Source: Nephromyces sp. MM_2019 (taxonomy: Eukaryota > Apicomplexa > Aconoidasida > Nephromycida). Taken from it: a DNA stretch of 64,000 nucleotides. Shown one piece after another: positions 37,994 through 50,421 of this stretch; the stretch's first letter is position 1; every line of letters starts with the position of its first letter. The position numbers were made by a program, and so were the translations under genes. The notes beneath the pieces are model-generated. The model saw nothing but the letters and a program-made list of their open reading frames with translations. It searched no databases and was not told where the DNA came from. The stretch lies in assembly GCA_015657535.1 (NCBI GenBank), contig JADHZB010001508.1, forward strand, positions 4,588 through 68,587. Direction: 5' to 3'.

Positions 37994-38823
37994 CCAGAAA
38001 ACCGAAGCTGATTGTAGTGGGAAGATGGATTTATTGTCTGAATTACACACAGATCTTCTTCTTCTCCCTCTCCTTCTGCTTCTTCACACGGAAGCTGAAT
38101 ATACTGGAAAGACAAATTTAATCTCCAACTGAGCCTCGTAGCACGCCGTGCAAGGTTCGCTTCAGAGAGCATGAATCGGCTAAAATGGAAGAGGAAGTTA
38201 ATCAGCTGCACTTCCCCTTACTAATAAAGAAATAGGCGAACTTTAACAAGCAATATCTATAAAAATCACCAGAAATCCTAGTAATCCTCGAATGAACCAA
38301 TATCCACTCAATTAAGGCAAACTTCTTCCGCACCATCTATCCCTCTGAAGAGGCTGTTGCTTACGGCTTAACTCTACTGTTTCATCTGCTGTGCGTAGTT
38401 CGTAGCAAATTTACCTCTCAAACCAATAATCACGGTATCTCATGGAGGGATTACATCATCTTCGAGCAGATTTGAGCGTAAATCTAGAATTCATCCTCTT
38501 CACCGCTAATCTTTACTCATTTATTGTATACATCATCTTCGAGCATACTTGAGCAATACTTCACCAGATGGTATAGGTTTTGAGCTTTAACTTTTGTGAA
38601 TTTAATCTAAACACACAATAAACCCTTTTATGAATATACAAACTCCATTGGGATACGCTTTCCACACTCTTAGCAATAGTATTCGCTCTCAGTATGCTCC
38701 AAACAAAAGGCCTTCCAGACGTAGATACCGACACAATGGGCACACATAAGTCACTACATACCATTAAAATACCTTTAAACTGGCCGCACACCAAGCTACG
38801 GCAAGCCATTCAGCTGCTCGAGT

Positions 38824-39114
38824 ATGAATAGAGAATCTAAAACAAAGTGGGTTATATGCAAGAAAATTGCGACTATTTTCTATACAAAAAGCTCTTTATC
38901 CTTTTCTTCTGCATACCTCAACAAAAAAGCATTGGGTGAGAGGCTTGCAGATCCCGATTCACTTGTTCAGCTAATAAAGATTTCCAGGAAAATCCTCACA
39001 AACATACAATATCATCTTGAATGGCGTGAAAATGTGCTTAAGCAAATGATTCCTATTGCCATAAATGAAATATATAAGAAGTGTGTTATTCTACTAAAAC
39101 TTGGTACTGGTTAG
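38824..39114 (+). CDS. candidate exon, unrecognised, hydrophilic helical
   Basis: A plus-strand frame of 96 codons. The C-terminal two-thirds (ALGERLADPDSLVQLIKISR KILTNIQYHLEWRENVLKQM IPIAINEIYKK) has strongly coding-like composition and predicted helices. It ends in a stop inside the start of a 61-bp tandem repeat (39084-39245), so the true C-terminus may be upstream of or within the repeat. No family is recognised. Confidence 0.4.
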   Translation: MNRESKTKWVICKKIATIFYTKSSLSFSSAYLNKKALGERLADPDSLVQLIKISRKILTNIQYHLEWRENVLKQMIPIAINEIYKKCVILLKLGTG

Positions 39115-39245
39115 CTTTAAACTACAGTGTGGAAGAAGAAGCATGCTATGCTACTCAAACTTGGTACTAGTTAGCCTTAAACTGCAGTGTGAAAGAAGAA
39201 GCACATCATCACACTAAAGCACACCACTGCTTAGCTTTAGTTCGG
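39084..39245. repeat. tandem repeat, about 61-bp unit
   Basis: CTACTCAAACTTGGTACT(A/G)G followed by TTAGC(C/T)TTAAACT(A/G)CAGTGTG and (G/A)AAGAAGAAGCA occurs twice in full and a third time in part. Confidence 0.85.
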
Positions 39246-39978
39246 CATGCGCCGGATACCGGTGTGATAACATACGGCAATATTTCCAGTAAATTAAATT
39301 CAAAAGGTCTCACAACTCTTCACTTCTCAATTTACCAAGTAGAAAAAACAACTGCTACCAAATCGATCATCAGAATTGTTTGAGATTACCCAATACAAGT
39401 CTAATTAATAACGAATTTTAATCAAAACTAGTTCTAATTGATTTAGATTCAAGTAATGCTGCAGCCAGTACAGTTTCTGCTTGCAATTCATACAAAAATC
39501 AATTATGCATATATTAAGGAATATTTGGTATACTAGTGGTCAAATTTTATCAGCCGTAACTTTTGGTCCAAGTAAAGTACCGAACTGCTATCTTTTTTGA
39601 TGGTTCATACATACATTCATTGGTAAAATGCTTGGAATTTTAGAGCTTTAAAACCGCGTGGACGATAGACTTTCAGTTGCTACTATATTATTTGGCATGA
39701 AAAAAATAAAGACAAGAATGTGCGGCAGTTGATGAGCTACCACGATTTCATGCATTTTTCGAGTACCGCCGACTACGCAGAGGTAAGCTGAAAGAGTCAT
39801 TCGATTGCGGGCAAACACGCTAACCGGCGAGAAAAAGAATTGCAGCTTGAGACTGCAAATTTAGCGAGTCATGTACTCTATTTCTCGTAGCTGATTGAAT
39901 ATACGATGAAATTCCAGATAGCAAGCTTAAGATAACAAGCTTCATTGCGGTATCATGAAACAGTTTGATGAGTAAGTA

Positions 39979-40230
39979 ATGGCATTATCTAGTCTTTTTC
40001 TTCTGCGTTTTTTTAAACGCGTCACCCATCTTTATGCGGCAGAATATTTTTGCATCCAAAAAGAGGAAGACTCAGAAAATAGTCCGCCCACCGACCAAAG
40101 CCAGCATAGCAAAGAGAGTGAAGCACAAGATTTCAACAAATTCATGAAATCTATTACTAGCACACACTTGGGGATGTACAACCTAAATCTGCAGTTTTTC
40201 AGTGCGTTTTTTCTCATTTTAATAGGGTAA
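39979..40230 (+). CDS. candidate exon, weak
   Basis: The open frame contains AEYFCIQKEEDSENSPPTDQ SQHSKESEAQDFNKFMKS, a hydrophilic acidic/serine segment, then runs into hydrophobic residues before a stop. The composition of the middle suggests coding; borders are not defined. Confidence 0.28.
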   Translation: MALSSLFLLRFFKRVTHLYAAEYFCIQKEEDSENSPPTDQSQHSKESEAQDFNKFMKSITSTHLGMYNLNLQFFSAFFLILIG

Positions 40231-40707
40231 AATAGCTCGGGCGCGCCACGGTGTTACCCAACCATGCTCTGCAGTGCTTTAGGCGCTTTCGTACAAAATT
40301 AACGATAAGTCTGTGTGTGCGCACGATATAGAAGCTAGGCCCTACGATATTCCCGGTATTTATTGGAATATTAAAGCATCTCTAACAAGGCGGCGGCCTC
40401 TAGTTAGAAAAGAATATATTCTTGGGTGGAAGAAGCGGCTAGCTTAACCCAAAAGCTCTTGATTTTTAATTGCCTATAACCTTCATCTCTCCTGACAGAG
40501 GATATCCTCTCATGTGTGAAAGTAGAGCCAATCACTAATAGCTAGCAAACTAGCGTGGATGTATTATAGAGATATCAACAAAAAAGCATTAAACTAGTAG
40601 CACATATCCTAAGAAGTAGCCTTCAAAGAAGTTTTCCCCGCAAATTTCAACAGTTCAGTACTCAATGCATTCTCCTGAAAAGTACGCAAAATTTTCGACG
40701 GACGAAA

Positions 40708-41401
40708 ATGTCTGCCAATACGCTTCAGTCGCTTCATAGGCAGTTCGGCGAATTGGATTCCCTCAGGCTTTCTCTACGAGAGAAAAGTGCGAAATATTTC
40801 CAATCAAACGACATTCACGTTAAAAGTTCAAGGAGCACACCAAATTCAAGCCTATTCTCCTTCAGACTAGGGATTTTTCAGCTGAGATTTAAAGTGGAAC
40901 TTTTTCTTCACGCCCTCAGCAAGAGATACCTGAGCTGTCGAGGTATACTCCCCTGATAGAGTGTACTTGAAGATACAATTAAGAGCACGTATCAGCTGAT
41001 AGAGAATCAGAAAAAAAATATAAACCCTATGCAGCACACACATTATATAACCCGAGATATAACACACAACATTTTTACCAGAAAATTATAAAAAAATTCC
41101 TCCACTTTACAAACAAATAATTTCAGATGCATCTATAAACGATAAACTCACCTCATAAATTCGCTCTCAAAGCCTAAACTCGCATTTCTATGCATTTAAA
41201 ATTTTTGCGTCTTGTATGTATAGAGATTTTGTCTGCTTAAGTACTAGTTCTCTTAGTCCCTGCGACAGGAGATTTCCCGTGAAAGTGTTCCTCCATAAAA
41301 ATAGGAATATACAACTGGCAGAAACACCGAAAAATACTCTTGAAGTCAGCAGGCTGAAAACTTCTGAGACAAAAAACGTGCATTATGGAGAGGGAAAATG
41401 A
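40708..41401 (+). CDS. candidate gene, first and last exons, unrecognised
   Basis: An ATG-initiated frame at 40708 reads MSANTLQSLHRQFGELDSLR LSLREKSAKYFQSNDIHV... with a possible donor (CGAG|GTATAC) at about 40942. A second block at 41269-41401 follows acceptor CTGCGACAG and reads RFPVKVFLHKNRNIQLAETP ... SETKNVHYGEGK with a TGA stop. The phases (1 out, 2 in) do not join directly, so an exon is missing or the two blocks are separate genes. No family is recognised. Confidence 0.38.
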
Positions 41402-41781
41402 GGCAAAAACACGAAAAAGAGGAGACAAATGAGACCAACACACAAAACAGAGTAGGAAAATGAGACCAGCACATGAAACGGAAGAGAAAATCTAAACAGA
41501 AACGCATATTATAAACGAGAGATTCTCGTAAAACTCCCCAGAGCAGAAAATCAGCATTTCTAAGATAATTAATATTAACGGCGTGAAATATGAAAGAAGT
41601 TATCTCAGCCGTAACTCATATTGCGGTTCCACACACCTATTGTATCAGCAGGACATCTGCTATTCTTTCAAGCACAAACAGAATATGCTAAAGGCTGCTT
41701 AAATCAGCTTGCAGATATTTCTAGAATATAAAGGCGCTTCATACTACAGTTGACTAGTGGAGAAGCCAGTTAATTGCTGGA

Positions 41782-43265
41782 ATGAAGACTGAGAGCATGC
41801 CGAGACCACCAACAGTGAAAGATCGTCTAGGTGTAGTTGTAGCAAAAGATGATAGCTACCGACAAAAAGCTCGCATTTTCCGTGAGCAAAAGCTCTACTC
41901 GGATTATATATAGCATTAATTCCCAAAGAAGAGCAAAAACTACAGACTAGTTTCTTCATCATTCTAGATAGACTGGCACTTCTCATCCTCAAAACTAAGC
42001 AGATGAAGATGGCATATTTACGTAGAATCAATCCTTTCATCATTGCGCACACATCTATGCAGACACAAAAAACATACCTTCTTCATCCTCTGATACTTTT
42101 TTTTTCGCTCTGAAATTCCAAGGATGAGCTTCCCGGCCAGCATCACCTGTAAAAGCACTCATATCATTTTGCCGTTATCAAGTCGTAGAAATGCTAAAAA
42201 ACTGCGAAAAATAAAAGCCTCTAGTGTGTGTGTGGAGTGTGTGCTCTGTGTGTGCGTGTTGTGTATACATGTTGCTGTGTGCGTTTCTGTGTGTTGCTGT
42301 GTGTGTGCGTGTTGTGTGTGTTGCTTTTATCTTAAAGTTTCTATATCTCTAGCTAAGTTCGCGGTTCAAAAGCTAAAACAGAAAAACTCTGAAGCTGAAG
42401 AAGAGAGAAAACGAACCTTCAGGGTTTGAAAGAAGAGCAAAGTCATTAGATTTTAATACATTGAGTTCCCCGGTCTTACAAGGTTTCGCCATGAAATTCT
42501 CCAAAGATAGGGAATTTCGTACTTCTTTTTCACACACAACGCTACAAACAGCCTACACGCTCTTTCACACACACACAACCCTAAGGCACCTCTCAATCGA
42601 TTTCAACTCTACTAATTCAAGAAATTTCTAAAAAAAACTTAAATTTAGACAAAATTCCTTCATATCAATACAATAAACGTATAACAATGCCGCTCAGAGT
42701 CATCATATATCCACCCTCGACGTTAAAATGTATATTAGAGACTTTTCCCTTGGCTATAGAAAAAATATTTAGAGGTATAGCTCAGCTTTACGACACATGT
42801 ACCAACGGTATCGAACATGTACAACCACACACACAATGAGTGACCGTCTCAAGGCCCAAAGACAAGCCAAAAAAGCGAAAAAAATCGAGAAATCACCACA
42901 GTTTCGCCCAACTCATCATACCTGGAGAGAGACTGAATAGGAAGGAGAGTTTGTTCTCCCAAATCGAATATCTTTCATTAAGCACCTCGCAATAGTTACG
43001 AAATACTGGATATCTAGACAGTGACCAAAATATATCACAATCACCTGCAGGAAAAAGTGAAAAAATTAAAAGAAATTTCGAAAAAAAAGCAGCAAAATGT
43101 GGAGCTGTGTGTATGTATGTGTTTCATTCTGTTCAAGTCTTTGAAGAAGCCTGTGAGTTTGGCTTCTTGATTCTGAGAAATCTGGAGGAGAAGCTATCTT
43201 TTTCATCAGTGCAAAGATTTCTTCAGGAAACTGATCTTATCAAACTGATACCTGCTTCAAAGTAA
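41782..43265 (+). CDS. candidate multi-exon gene, unrecognised
   Basis: Three plus-strand blocks. 41782-41913 starts MKTESMPRPPTVKDRLGVVV AKDDSYRQKARIF; after ARIF a GTGAGC donor is possible, otherwise it ends at a TAG. 42353-42423 (acceptor ATATCTCTAG) is a basic/acidic helix, AKFAVQKLKQKNSEAEEERK. 43138-43265 (acceptor TTCTGTTCAAG) ends the gene with LRNLEEKLSFSSVQRFLQET DLIKLIPASK and TAA. TG repeats precede the second block, as in other plus-strand introns. The joins are incomplete. The end converges on the minus-strand gene ending at 43504. Confidence 0.42.
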
Positions 43266-43503
43266 TGCTATCTCCAAAAGCTTTTATTGCAAAAAAATCA
43301 TCACTTTTGCTATCAAAGAAGAGAAATCTTCAAATTTTAACTTTTAGCTTTTTGCAATAACTTTTGGTGGATATTCTACGCTTTAAAGCATTTTTACACT
43401 AGTAAGCTTCATTCCTTGTATTAGGCAAAAAACACTGTGTGTGCTTATGTAGAGGTAGTGTCGGTATATCCCTATATTGTGTGGAGATACAAGGGTGAAA
43501 AGC

Positions 43504-44324
43504 TCACAGAGAGCGTGAAGTCTCAGCTCTGTTACGCACAACATATGTCCCGAGATAGAAGTGAAAATTTATATCTCGCTTCGTAAATTGTACACACCGG
43601 GTGAGTGGTAGACATAGAGAGAGCGAGAGAGATAAAATATAAACAAAAGAGAGAGACAGACATTTAAAGGAGAAAAAGGCACACACACATGCATACACAG
43701 GCATATACATAGACACACACAAGCACGCACACACACACACACACAAATCTAACTAGTTATACTAAGACTGCAATTTCGTGGGTAGACACACGAACATAAA
43801 TCACTGTTTCTAAATTACCAGACCGAATAGTTATTGATAAGCCTCCGACTCTATATCTAACTTAAAAATATATAATTTTAGCACCTAAAAGTCGTAGGAG
43901 AAGACTCCTTCGCGATTCTTCAAGCAGCACACACAAAATTACTCCAACTACATACACAACAATCTTCATGAAATAAATGCATCAAGAGACACCAATTACT
44001 TCACCATACCTGCTGATACTGTTGCCAAAAAATTCATCTAAAAGCACGCACACACTACTTTATTCTGTAAACTCCTTCCCTCATCGACACTAAATCAATT
44101 TATTACAAACTCAAAGAGCAAAAAGCAGCACTTCCGCTCAAAGTCTCCCAAATTCCCCCGAAATTTGGGAATCTTCCAAACACACAAGTTACACCACTCC
44201 CTCATTTACACTACGAAGAATGAAGATTGATTTTTCAAGCACACTGAATCTCAACTTACTGCTTATAGGGATAGAATACAGAATCGCAAGGTGAGAAAAG
44301 ACTAGGGCATCAACTTCTGAGGGC
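43504..44324 (-). CDS. metaxin / GST-C-like protein, 3' exons
   Basis: Exon 44324-44260 (acceptor ATTATTTCAG, donor GTAAGT) encodes PSEVDALVFSHLAILYSIPI. It closely resembles the conserved P-x-x-x-DALVFGHLA segment of the GST C-terminal domain in metaxins and related mitochondrial outer-membrane import (SAM complex) subunits. Exon 44037-44010 joins in phase 1 (NEFFGNSIS). A likely terminal exon at 43578-43504 reads RDINFHFYLGTYVVRNRAET SRSL and stops; phase requires another exon between. Upstream exons were not placed. A generic GST-fold protein is the alternative. Family assignment rests on one short motif. Confidence 0.4.
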
Positions 44325-44439
44325 CTGAAATAATTGAAGATTTTATTACATAAGATATACTGTGAGAATCGAAGATTCCCATTTTTACCCAGTTTTTTAA
44401 GAGGCTTAACACACAGCGGATGCAGAAGAAAAATCAAAT

Positions 44440-45400
44440 TTTTCATCGAACATCACGGGGAGAGCTCAGCACATACTATTATGAAGCAAAAATGATAGCT
44501 AAAAAATGTGGTATAAAAACTGCACACAAGTAGTAGAGAGTTTGTGCTATAGATGATATAAATGAGCTCAAGGCAACTCTGTTTGAAAGATAATAACCAG
44601 CCTAGATGGCACATACACCTTAGAGGCTCAACGTATACGCTCAAACTGAATCAACATTTTGCTTCATACTTATTCATAGCTTAAATAGAATCAGAAAAAA
44701 GAAGATATGAATTTCAAGTAACTAATCCCCTATTTGATGCCAAAAACCTACAGGCTGTAATTACACACGGCTTAAGAAAGCTTAAAAAGCAATAAATCTA
44801 GAAATTTTTTCAGAAATATAACAATCTGAGAATTTCTTCGCAATCAGCGCTCATTAGTATGAAGATTTTACAACTTTCTTCACAATCGACACTTATTAAC
44901 ATGAAGATGTTCCTCTTTAAATTGCCTCTTTTTCATCATCTTATAGTGGTTCTTCATCACTTTAAGGATTTTCACATCATATTTATTTGAAAGCATTCAT
45001 TCCCCCCATTTTTTACTTCATATAAATGAAATTAGAGTTTTTCACTGTAATTTACTAGCAGATTCTAAATTTTTTACGTACTCTTCTCCTCCAAAGAACC
45101 TCTTATTCCCTAATAAAGTTGACAGCCTGTTGAGAGCTCCACCTAAACGAATCAATGCCTGCGTATAGAGGGGGGCAAAAACACATAGAAAATTGACTTT
45201 CAGAGTTATTGGAGAAAAGCAAAAATTAAAACTACTTTACTCCACCTTCTTCTGATTATACTTGGTGTAGCATGCACACCATTTACAAACTGTAAAAACA
45301 CATGTTTTACGGATTTAGTATAGTCGTGAGACAGGCGATTTGCTTCACATAAAAAGGCACCGTTTTAGCACTCAAAGTAGCAAACAGAAAGCCATTCATA
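44440..45400. other. no gene called
   Basis: AT-rich sequence with weak minus-strand open frames (44453-44644). It may be intron of the metaxin-like gene. Confidence 0.4.
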
Positions 45401-45410
45401 GAGCACTAGA

Positions 45411-45684
45411 TTAACTCTTTAAACCCTGAGTTTTATAAGGACTATCATAAAATCTAAAAATAAAACTAACGATTTTTGATGTTTCAGGCTCCGGGAAGAT
45501 CACAGAAGCCAAACGCTTCAACCTCCTGCAGAAAAAAGCCAATTTCACATACAAACACGATGAGCAGCTTGAGAAGCTCCTTCCTAAAGAGGTTCGACAC
45601 TTTACCGAGTGGAAAACATCAAACAGGCATATGCGTGGATTTTTCACTCTAGAAAAAGCATTGGGAATTCCACATACATCTTAA
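45411..45684. CDS. exon-like block open on both strands
   Basis: On the minus strand two good acceptors (CTTTTTCTAG and GGCTTTTTTCTGCAG) precede VKNPRICLFDVFHS and RLKRLASVIFPEPETSKIVS FIFRFYDSPYKTQ. On the plus strand an acceptor (GATGTTTCAG) precedes a frame ending EVRHFTEWKTSNRHMRGFFT LEKALGIPHTS and a TAA stop. I favour the minus strand because of the acceptors and the neighbouring minus-strand gene, but cannot decide. Confidence 0.3.
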
Positions 45685-45699
45685 CATAAACAGCATGCA

Positions 45700-47010
45700 A
45701 ATCTACGTGTTTGAAGCAATTTTATCACAGGGAAAAAAAACGAAATTTAAACCAAAAATTCCACCAATTAAACCAAAATTTAATACACCTTTTTTTCAGA
45801 CAAAAAAGCTCCACTGAATAATACTTCTTCTTCATCTCGGTATGGAGAGTTTTCCTTCAAAAAACACCAAATATTTACACGAAATCAGGTCAAAAAAGTG
45901 CAGTTAAACGCCCCATATAGTCCGATTAGAAGCATGTGGAAGCACGCAAAATGGAAGGCTAAAACTACTAAATTTTCAGGAAAACGAGCTCAAACATGTA
46001 GCAATTACTTACCAACATAAAAAAATAGAGAGAGGCCAAGGAATTGAGTTCACATACAATGGGAATGTGAAAGAATTCGTGGTTTCCTCGTTACCCCAAA
46101 GTAAGTAATCCTGCACAATGCGGAGTGTTGGATATTCATCATGATCAAAAAATAGCATATGCAGCAAGTGGGTTAAACATCACAACCCTGAGTCTCTGAA
46201 GAATCTCGCAAAGCTATGTAGCCGCTAAAGTGAAACATACTGGAGGCAGAAATTGTTGAAAAAAACACTCACTCAAACAGGCTTCTTGGGTCGTATTATA
46301 GGAGTCACTTCTACAGAGAAATCATCAAAAATTGAAAAATTGGTATGAATTTCAGCAATTTGTTAGTTATAAAGGGGATAAAAAATTGGAAAAAACACAA
46401 TTTGACATAAAAAAACCAGCAAAAAAAGGAAGGTAAGAGGGCCAAGCAGGGGAGTAAGAAAGCGAAGCAAAACAGTAGAGTGCCAAGCTAAAATCAAGCA
46501 AGCAGCCAAGCAAAAATTGTCAAATATATAAATACACACACCCCGGGATAAAGATAGTCATATATATGCTCAACGAAGTATAATTACTAAAAAAACCACC
46601 GTACCACCTATTCTCGAATTCACACCTCTGCACGCACTCATTCTAGCGCAGGGTCTGTTTCGACACTTCTACTCAGCACATATCCAAGAAAAGCTTATGA
46701 AATTCCAGAAAAAATCAAAGATAATTCTAGCGATAATCAATCGAACAGAAAAAATCACTCAAATTTTGTACAAAATCGTTTTATACACACCTACAATGCA
46801 GTAGCGCAATTGCCTCATCAAAGGGAGGTAATCATCCAGGCGATCCACAGAATCATGAGGGGCTGCGATATCATTTTGCCCTATATATGTGCTTGCTGGT
46901 CTCCTTGATGAAACCTCCTAAAATCAGGAACAAATGGTGTAGAAAAACAGGTAGATTGGAGCAAGTGCAAGGCTGCAAATTTCCTCAAAATAGGCAACTA
47001 GAGGCGGGCA
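45700..47010. other. no gene called
   Basis: A-rich on the plus strand with scattered CA; no convincing exon recognised on either strand. Confidence 0.4.
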
Positions 47011-47014
47011 CAGA

Positions 47015-47155
47015 GAGAAGCACACATACAGAGACAATTACACACAGAGAAACACATGCACAGGGAAGCACATACACAGAGAAACACATACACAGAGAAA
47101 CACTTACACACAGAGAGGCATACACACAGAGAAACACGCACAGAAGCACATGAGA
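47015..47155. repeat. CACACAGAGAAACACAT minisatellite
   Basis: Seven to eight degenerate copies of a 17-20 bp unit ACACAGAGAAACACAT(A/G). Confidence 0.9.
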
Positions 47156-47279
47156 GCACTTTGATTAAAAATAGCTCAACTGACTGAGAAATATCTCTAC
47201 CCACAGCTCCTTCTAATTAACAATTTTATCGCAGATACCAGTAGTACGCTTACGCACATCAACGCTAAAATTGTTGGGG

Positions 47280-48828
47280 GCTGCTTCTCATTCATTGGCA
47301 AGGCAAGAACTACAGCTTCTAAGTAAGGTTGTGGATGAGGTTGAACAACAAAGAGAGTAACATCATAAAGACATTTGAAAAGTCAGAAAACAAGGAATTT
47401 CCCGTAAATTTTTGATGCCAGTTCTTAACAAGTGCACTTAGCAGAGCATTGAAGAAAGGGTAATAGCATCTTCATTCTCCATATGCTGCTGTTGCACAAG
47501 ACATACACAACAGCAACTAAAGCACCACAAGTAATGACGCAAAAACAGCAAGACTTTAGTGGTTATTTAGAATTTTATGCAAGTTTGAGGTGCTTACATG
47601 CCCTTCAATTTCACAGTATGATTATCAGCCTCCAAATTAGTGCATGTAGCTGCATTCGCAAGACATTGAAATGCTGTATCAACCAGGAGTTTCCTATCTC
47701 TTTGAAGCCCCAAAAATCCAGTCAATTACAGTCCTAGACATCCACTCACTATATATACGAAAAAATTCTCAGCCTAACCTGAACTAGGGTATATCTTAAT
47801 GCAATTACACTGACCTCTCTGGCAATATAAATTAGCGAATCACTCTGTTTAATCTCTTTCCTTATAACATCGATGCCAATTGGAAGATTTCCTGGTGAGG
47901 GAAGGGTTTCAATTAATCGAGCAGATTCATCCATTCCTTCATCTGCATGGCTTGCCACAGCATGTCTCCTTGTCTTTCCCGAGAACAAGCTGGAAAAATA
48001 AGAGTAGTAGGTAGAATTCTCCCAACCCTGCTTATAGTTTCTTCCAAACGATACCGAAGGGAAACACTCCCCTGTCAATTCAATATCAGCAGCAAACAGC
48101 TTCTTGTGACACATCAGCTCCAAAACTGACGGTAAGATGTGAAACTCATTCAAGACAGGATCAACTGTCTTAAAGTAATGTACGTACAGCTTCAAGCATC
48201 GTTGCCTATCATTAGATTCAACTTCATCATTACCCTGCTCAGGATTTTTTGTTCGAGAAGTTCTCCTGTATCGCATGAATGTATTCTTTATCGAATTCCA
48301 CATATTGAGTTTGCAAAGCCTTATATGCCCGTTGGCAGAGGTAGATTTTGAGCTGATAACCGGAGGTGGTCCAGGGAGAACCTACAGGAATGGGAGTATG
48401 GTTGAGGGCATCGAAGACTGGGAGTAAAGCACTATGAACAAAGCAGAGGAGGGATACGTAGCCTACAAAGGAGAGTTGCGTACATACCAGGAGACGATAT
48501 TGGATGATCGTTAAAAAGAGAAGATTCAGCTTTAATTCAAGAGGATGAAGAAAGAGAAAAAAAGGTCTTTAGGGGCTGCCACACAGCTCTTAAGAGGCAT
48601 ATCTTTAGGGATACCCGTCTTCGTCCCATAAGGAAACGTACATCCACGACATCAAAAGGGATCTTTAGGGGCTATAATCCACTTTTTCTCAAAGTTTTGA
48701 TGCCGGTGAACCACACATACACAGACTGATGAGAAAAAATGAGGCAGTAAAAGTGGCGAGCTTCGTAAACAAATTTTGTGTCCTCATCCTGGAATAAGCC
48801 AATCAAAATTTTTCTGAGCGATAAATCA
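47280..48828 (-). CDS. multi-exon gene with apparent 1-bp frameshift, unrecognised
   Basis: Minus-strand blocks: 48828-48723 (SLRKILIGLFQDEDTKFVYE ARHFYCLIF, phase 2 to 0), 48671-48615 (PLKIPFDVVDVRFLMGRRR, phase 0), a large exon 48381-47815 (acceptor CCTGTAG, donor GTCAGT), then smaller coding-like blocks at about 47690-47590 (LLVDTAFQCLANAATCTNLE) and 47430-47280. In the large exon the frame starting SPWTTSGYQLKIYLCQRAYK stops soon after ENFSNKKS, while a second frame takes over at NPEQGNDEVESNDRQRCLKL and continues to SDSLIYIARE. Dropping one A from the six-A run (T6 at 48245-48250) joins them and fits the exon phases. No family is recognised. Confidence 0.45.
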
Positions 48829-49337
48829 CTAAAAAAATGAAAAGCCAATAATAAATGTTCCAATGTACTCTTCAGCTGCGAAAGGATCTTGAAAAAAAAT
48901 TAAATCTACGTTAAAGATCAAGTGGAAGAATAGGCTAAACGTAATTATTTGTTATCAAGGAAAACAGCAAGAATTACAGTGCATGCCCTGCACAGCGCTA
49001 TCCGCGTAGTTGTAGACGCGGTAAAACGAAGGTGACTCGTTGGCGAAGAGGCAAGAGGATGTGTGAAGTAAGTGAAATGCTGAATACAACACAAGTCCGC
49101 TGAAAGTGTGACTATTATTTCAGTCTATTAAAAATAGCGAAAATGATTCAAAAAGCTAGTGCGCTTCAAGCCCTGTGAATGATGGCTTCTACACTACACC
49201 TGCTAGCACCAAGATGTGATGCTCCGCTTGAGACTTGTGACAGCGAAGCGAAGTTAGCTAGTCACACCAGATTTCGTTAAGCAAAAACCTATTCGCATTT
49301 CGATATACAAAAAAAGTGTTGTAAACACGTGTTTTAC

Positions 49338-49491
49338 CTCCAAAAAGCGCAGCAAAGTGTTGATCAAGATTTTTGGTACGACCTAGCGTTAAGAGCATAA
49401 GGAACCCAGCCAGGGTATTCAATGTGCTAGACACGGCAAATGGCACTAGCTTTAACACTAGGGAAACTCCCAAAAAAAAAATACATCCATG
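49338..49491 (-). CDS. SFT2/Got1-like membrane protein, internal exon
   Basis: The exon runs from acceptor TTTTTGCCTGTGCAG to donor G|GTAAAA and encodes 51 residues with two membrane helices: GCIFFLGVSLVLKLVPFAVS and STLNTLAGFLMLLTLGRTKN then LDQHFAALFG. The pattern of hydrophobic helix, K-x-x-x-FA, STL-N-L, L-LG, then a basic/polar QHF resembles the SFT2 domain of Golgi vesicle-transport proteins. Flanking exons were not placed, and a chance membrane-like frame is possible. A plus-strand open frame overlaps (49440-49676). Confidence 0.38.
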
Positions 49492-50421
49492 CTGCACAGG
49501 CAAAAAAGGGGCATACTACTACTCCTAGCGTGCTTATGAAATGGTTATCATCAATTACCCTAGAAATCTTTTTTTTTCTAATGATACTGGAATTCTTGCA
49601 GCTTAAAACGCTACCTCTGAGTTATCTTAAATACGCTAGGATTGATATATATAAGCACATCTTGGCCAGCAGATGAAATCTCCTGCGTGCCACTCTGCCA
49701 AATTGCTTCCCAGAAAAGTAACTATTCTGTGAATGGTGGCATTATTTTATTCAGCAGCAAATTCCGAAGCATTTGTTACAACACATTCATAGCGAGATAC
49801 AGCTAATTTGCTTCTTAAAATTTGTACTGGGAAGTCCAGAACCCATTGTCGATTGATTATTATAGTTGGTCATTTAATTTCAAAGTGCACGATTTTTTTA
49901 ATATCAAATGGCATGTCTTTAGTATTAATAGTCAAAAATAAGGCGCAAAAACCTCTAAACATTATTTCTGACGCTTTTTAAAAGGCTAACATAGGCCTAA
50001 CAAATTTCACATAGAGCTAGGTGAGCTATTAATAAGTCATGGAAGTGCGTTGACAAGCCAGCCATCTATTTCTATACGCAAAAATATTTTTAATAGTTGG
50101 GGGGAAAAAAAGTTACTGAATGGGAAGCTTGCGTCGGCTCATGAAGCATTGAATGAAATTCTATCAAATATATCATAAAATGGGAGCCTGCCCCATGAGC
50201 AGCCAATTGCACCTTTTTAAAAAGTTTTTATAAAAATTAACTACGGTTTGTGCTGAGTTGACATGCGAAAAAAAGCTAAAAAATATAATTGCAGTGCCAA
50301 CATTTTTTTGCTAAAAGCAGACTCTCACTAGTTTTGTGGCTGCTAGAAGGACCAAAAGTTCTTGCATCGTTGCGATAAACTAGTCATTTTCTGCTTCGGG
50401 GTAATGCTTTATTAATTACAG

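Noticed and set aside
48565..48672. Three TTTAGGG heptamers, like the coccidian telomere repeat
   Set aside because: They are isolated, not in tandem array, and lie in or beside a coding-like minus-strand block; no evidence for an interstitial telomere.
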